Source: Aliicoccus persicus (GTDB lineage Bacteria > Bacillota > Bacilli > Staphylococcales > Salinicoccaceae). Taken from it: a DNA stretch of 58,140 nt. Of the stretch, positions 53,847 to 58,140 are shown piece by piece. The DNA is taken from positions 97,809-155,948 of the forward strand of contig NZ_FOIT01000004.1 in NCBI RefSeq assembly GCF_900110815.1, in the 5' to 3' direction. The notes under the pieces are model-generated. The model was not told the DNA's origin, did no database searches, and saw only the letters and a program-made list of their open reading frames with translations. Within the stretch, counting starts at the first letter, position 1. Every line of letters starts with the position of its first letter. The position numbers and the translations under genes were made by a program.

Positions 53847-54630
53847 CGCCGAGCGCGCCTGAAAATTCACCTTGCTCCACGATGTACGTATTCGCACCGA
53901 GCATCTGACCATAGCGGTGACTAATTTCATGCATGACATCATTGTTTGTTAACGTTGAACCGATGAGGACAATATTTTTCATATCACGTGTTGCACCAAT
54001 TGTAAGTCCGATTGTCATGACAGTTTCGGCAATCAGTCCAGCGACTGCCTGAACTTTATCGGCATCTGTAATGTTGCTCGTATCGTTTAGCACGTATGCA
54101 AAATTACTCGCCGTCAAATCTCCGGGAATGGGTGGCTCTTCATCACCGTAAATATGTTTTACTTTAAGATCGACATGATCTCTGTTTCCCTCAGCAGATA
54201 AACGGACGAGTGTATCGAAATCACTTTCTCCGACGAGGAGTTGTGACAACCCAATAAATGTTCCGCCACCAACGCCAGATCCACCGATACGTTTCTGCGC
54301 ATCGTCTTCAGCAACATGGATGCTCGTACCTGTCCCAACATTCAAATAAACGAATCGATCTATATTGATATCTGCTTCTTTAAGGATGCGCTTTAATCCA
54401 GTAAAAGTCGCATCAAACTCTTCGAGAGTTTTTACGTTACCAGTTAGTTCAGCCGCAAACAGTGCAGACTTACCACCCGTTACAAAGTAGTTCGCATCGG
54501 GATAATCTCTATTTAATTCTTCAATGAGTTTTCTATATTCCTCTGAATTTCTTTTATAAAACACACGACCTGATGGTGCATCGAGGACGATTTTCGTCAA
54601 AGTACCACCGGCATCTATACCTATGTTCAT
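53833..54630 (-). CDS. coaW: Type II pantothenate kinase
   Basis: 265 aa, the Staphylococcus-type PanK-II. The ATPase-fold motifs are GIDAGGTLTKIV at the N-terminus, VTGGKSALF, LNVGTGTSIHVAED, and GGSGVGGGTFIGLSQLL; VLIGSTLTNN and QGEFSGALGA close the fold. It phosphorylates pantothenate in the first step of CoA synthesis and is resistant to CoA feedback in Staphylococcus. Its presence here is a taxonomic marker. The next + strand genes (GNAT, rpoE, pyrG) are the same neighbours as in Staphylococcus aureus. Confidence 0.95.
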   Translation of the reverse strand: MNIGIDAGGTLTKIVLDAPSGRVFYKRNSEEYRKLIEELNRDYPDANYFVTGGKSALFAAELTGNVKTLEEFDATFTGLKRILKEADINIDRFVYLNVGTGTSIHVAEDDAQKRIGGSGVGGGTFIGLSQLLVGESDFDTLVRLSAEGNRDHVDLKVKHIYGDEEPPIPGDLTASNFAYVLNDTSNITDADKVQAVAGLIAETVMTIGLTIGATRDMKNIVLIGSTLTNNDVMHEISHRYGQMLGANTYIVEQGEFSGALGAIYV

Positions 54631-54760
54631 TTCAAAGCACCTACTTTTTTTGTATTATCATATCACGAATTAAAATTTGTAAACACTAACGTTTCATATT
54701 TATGGAAGTATGGTATAAATATAGAATGAAATAAAAACGACCGGCGAAGGAGATGTAGTA

Positions 54761-55585
54761 ATGGAACAAATTACGTTGAGACCTTATGAGCAAAGTGACA
54801 GAGAGGCTTTAAAAAAATTTAAACTGTCAGAAGCCCAGAGCGAGTTCACAAGCTTGCCGCTAGAAGTGCTAGACTCAGCAATTGATGATGAATTTAGATT
54901 TCCAGTCGTTGCACTAAATGAAAATGAAGATATTGTAGGTTTTTTCCAGTTACATAAACACTACCAACATAAAGGTTATGCAACGCCGCATAACGTGATA
55001 TATATACGCTCACTATCAGTGAATGAATCATTTCAAGGACGCGGTTACGGCACGATGATCGCAATGAAGCTGCCATCATATGTTCAAGAAAATTTCGATG
55101 ATTTAGAGCATTTTTATCTTGTTGTGGATGGTGATAATGAAGCGGCTTGGAGTTTATACGAACGCTCTGGCTTCATCAACGTTGCGATTAAAGAACATGG
55201 TCCCATCGGGGAAGAACGTCTGTACTATTTAGATTTAAATCAGAAATATGTACACAACATTAAACTCAAACAATATAAAGACCACGAGGGCGTTAAAGCG
55301 AATATCATCCTCGATCAGAAGGAAACCGTCGGTTACATCTCTGGGTTTATTGAAGGTACAGAATTCTACTTGAAACACGTGATCGTTGATGAGGAAGAAC
55401 AAGGTAAAGGATATGGAACGAGTGCAATGAGACAGCTGCCTGCATTGCTTCGTCGAATCGATAATAACATCGAAGTCATAATCGTTGACGACTCTTTGGA
55501 AAAAGTGGATACTACTCTTTTGAAACGTGTCGGCTATACAAAGTTCAATGAAGATTCATTGAAATATAAAAAATACATCAAATAA
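54761..55585 (+). CDS. Tandem GNAT-family N-acetyltransferase
   Basis: 274 aa with two GNAT domains. The first (about 1-150) has the acetyl-CoA loop QGRGYGTMIAMKLP and the ending SLYERSGFINV. The second (about 165-274) has EQGKGYGTSAMRQLP and KRVGYTKF. The substrate is unknown. Both pyrophosphate-binding loops look intact. It has GAAGGAGAT before the ATG at 54761. It lies between coaW and rpoE, as the acetyltransferase gene does in Staphylococcus. Confidence 0.88.
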   Translation: MEQITLRPYEQSDREALKKFKLSEAQSEFTSLPLEVLDSAIDDEFRFPVVALNENEDIVGFFQLHKHYQHKGYATPHNVIYIRSLSVNESFQGRGYGTMIAMKLPSYVQENFDDLEHFYLVVDGDNEAAWSLYERSGFINVAIKEHGPIGEERLYYLDLNQKYVHNIKLKQYKDHEGVKANIILDQKETVGYISGFIEGTEFYLKHVIVDEEEQGKGYGTSAMRQLPALLRRIDNNIEVIIVDDSLEKVDTTLLKRVGYTKFNEDSLKYKKYIK

Positions 55586-55653
55586 TGTGTTGCATGTGAA
55601 GTTGATACAAGTTAAACTATCTTAAGAATTTGTGTACGAAAGGAAAGAGTACT

Positions 55654-56145
55654 GTGAGAATAGATTCATATACGAAACAAATGATGGATGAGAGCTCATT
55701 CATTGATATGTCATACATTTACTTACAAGACGTGGGTAAGGATACAGACCTTTACAATATTATCGATAAGTTTAAAGAAATCGGTGGTTACGACGATGAC
55801 GAAATTGAAAAACGTGTACTTCAGTTCTACACAGATTTAAACACAGATGGTCGATTTTTATCGACTGATGATGGTGTATGGGGTCTGCGTGACTGGTATT
55901 CAGTGAGCGAAATTTCTGAGAAAATCGCACCGACGATCCATAAATATGATGCTGCCATTGATGATGAAGAAGTTGAAGTGGAAGAAGATGAAGACTTCCT
56001 CGGTAAAGAAGACGATGATGAGTTGGATTCAGATGTTGATACGGACACGGATATTGATGATGATGACGATGTAGAAACTGAGATCGAATACGATGATACG
56101 GATGACTTAGAAGACAATTATGATGACGATGATGATGATGTATAA
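55654..56145 (+). CDS. rpoE: RNA polymerase delta subunit
   Basis: 163 aa. The N-terminal HARE-HTH domain (about 1-90) includes [34 protein letters not shown] and WGLRDWYS; the C-terminal half is an extremely acidic, disordered D/E tail. Delta binds core polymerase, speeds recycling and makes initiation sensitive to nucleotide levels. It is not a sigma factor despite the symbol. It starts with GTG at 55654, 8 nt behind AAAGGAA; the TTG at 55630 lacks a site. pyrG follows, as in Bacillus. Confidence 0.93.
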   Translation: MRIDSYTKQMMDESSFIDMSYIYLQDVGKDTDLYNIIDKFKEIGGYDDDEIEKRVLQFYTDLNTDGRFLSTDDGVWGLRDWYSVSEISEKIAPTIHKYDAAIDDEEVEVEEDEDFLGKEDDDELDSDVDTDTDIDDDDDVETEIEYDDTDDLEDNYDDDDDDV

Positions 56146-56169
56146 AACGATTTAGGATTATAATTTATG

Positions 56170-56210
56170 TTGACAAAATTCGCCCACATGGTAGAATTCT
56201 ACTTGGGCTC
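56170..56210 (+). promoter_or_regulatory. pyrG promoter and GGGCTC initiation region
   Basis: -35 TTGACA (56170-56175), 16-bp spacer, -10 TAGAAT (56192-56197), and start region GGGCTC at 56205-56210. The GGGC start is the element used in Bacillus pyrG for reiterative G addition when CTP is low. Confidence 0.85.
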
Positions 56211-56234
56211 CCAAAAATTTTGGGATTGTTAACT

Positions 56235-56270
56235 GCTCCTTTTCACCTGTCGTGAAAGGGAGCTTTTTTT
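56235..56270 (+). terminator. pyrG leader attenuator
   Basis: GCTCCTTTTCA / TGAAAGGGAGC stem with a seven-nt loop and T7, located between the GGGCTC start and the pyrG start codon. The pyrimidine-rich 5' arm (GCTCCTTTTC) can pair with an added 5' poly-G tract to block termination, as established for Bacillus subtilis pyrG. Confidence 0.9.
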
Positions 56271-56276
56271 AATTAA

Positions 56277-57893
<1,617 letters not shown>

Positions 57894-57914
57894 TTTATAT
57901 AAAAGTATAAAGAG

Positions 57915-57965
57915 CAGGCTTGGTATCTTCTGGTTGTGAATGAAGGAGCCAAGCCTGTTTTTTTT
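57915..57965 (+). terminator. Terminator of pyrG
   Basis: CAGGCTTGG / CCAAGCCTG perfect 9-bp stem, 25-nt loop, eight T residues. Confidence 0.9.
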
Positions 57966-58013
57966 GTGGTTTGTAGTTTGAAGTGTGCCTCTGTTTGATG
58001 TTTTTGTCTATTT

Positions 58014-58140
58014 ACGTGCCAATGAGACTAGCTCACGGACTTGACTCTTGCAAATGGATTTGACGGACTATGAGAGTAGCTCACAGGCTTGCAAATAAAT
58101 TTGACGGACTATGAGATGCGCTCACGGACTTGCAAATGGA
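58014..58140. repeat. 41-bp tandem repeat array D (inverted, truncated by window edge)
   Basis: Type 1 units in the opposite orientation: 58014-58062 (49 bp, carrying about 8 extra bases), 58063-58103 (41 bp) and 58104 to the window end. Each reads ACGGACTATGAG...GCTCAC...CAAATnnATTTG. It follows the pyrG terminator. Confidence 0.9.

Noticed and set aside
55654..56145. Sigma factor, from the symbol rpoE
   Set aside because: The HARE-HTH domain plus polyacidic tail and position before pyrG identify the delta subunit, not an ECF sigma factor.

Overview
The window looks like a 58 kb piece of chromosome from a halotolerant, low-to-moderate GC member of the Staphylococcaceae (Salinicoccus, Jeotgalicoccus or Nosocomiicoccus-like). 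The basis is Staphylococcus-type gene content and order: the type II pantothenate kinase coaW next to a tandem-GNAT protein, rpoE (delta) and pyrG; argS followed by an iron-type ABC binding protein and permease; csoR-copA-copZ; mhq-type genes; arsRBC. Exported proteins are unusually acidic. I saw no rRNA, tRNA, CRISPR array, prophage, transposase or insertion sequence. Both ends of the window lie inside the same 41-bp repeat family, so it is probably a contig bounded by repeats.

Layout: 0.2-4 kb, a TetR-controlled RND exporter (- strand). 4-5.6 kb, a two-gene ABC-like unit whose ATPase has lost its catalytic motifs. 5.6-12 kb, ywfO-ywhD and then ywiB-argS-fec binding protein/permease-pentapeptide protein. 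12-16 kb, an S9 peptidase, an M24 peptidase and a ZIP metal transporter. 16-21 kb, an MFS transporter, a CbiX-like protein, small membrane proteins, a thioesterase and a membrane-anchored anthrax-lethal-factor/Pro-Pro-endopeptidase-like protease. 21-24 kb, copper homeostasis with a readable CsoR operator. 24.4-32.3 kb, a CNNM/CorC protein, then phnD-phnC-phnE-phnE running on into a metallophosphoesterase and a secreted nuclease, which reads as a phosphorus-scavenging operon. 32.4-35.5 kb, a BCCT transporter gene with an early in-frame stop and a CapA-like protein. 35.5-35.9 kb, a 51-bp tandem hairpin array. 36-41.3 kb, an OSBS/NSAR enolase-superfamily enzyme, small membrane proteins and a MarR-MMPL exporter unit. 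41.5-47.6 kb, a lipoprotein, mhq-type dioxygenase and esterase with an AEC carrier, a SEC-C protein and a gamma-glutamyltransferase. 47.7-51.4 kb, an arsR-arsB-arsC-namA-lipoprotein operon (- strand). 51.5-57.9 kb, an OsmC protein, an acidic lipoprotein, a FecE-type ATPase, coaW, a GNAT protein, rpoE, and pyrG behind a Bacillus-type CTP-sensing attenuator.

Most interesting signals: (1) four intergenic arrays of a 41-bp repeat in two sequence flavours, all next to terminators; (2) a separate seven-unit 51-bp array whose units are hairpins with arms that change together; (3) a membrane-tethered lethal-factor-like metalloprotease; (4) a pseudo-ATPase paired with a membrane protein; (5) a PhnD without a lipid anchor but with a long D/E tail, heading an operon with a phosphoesterase and a nuclease; (6) an ars operon that includes an old yellow enzyme and a lipoprotein; (7) an early nonsense codon in a BCCT transporter; (8) an ArgRS with a changed HIGH motif.

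All functional calls come from reading motifs and family resemblance; no database search was possible.
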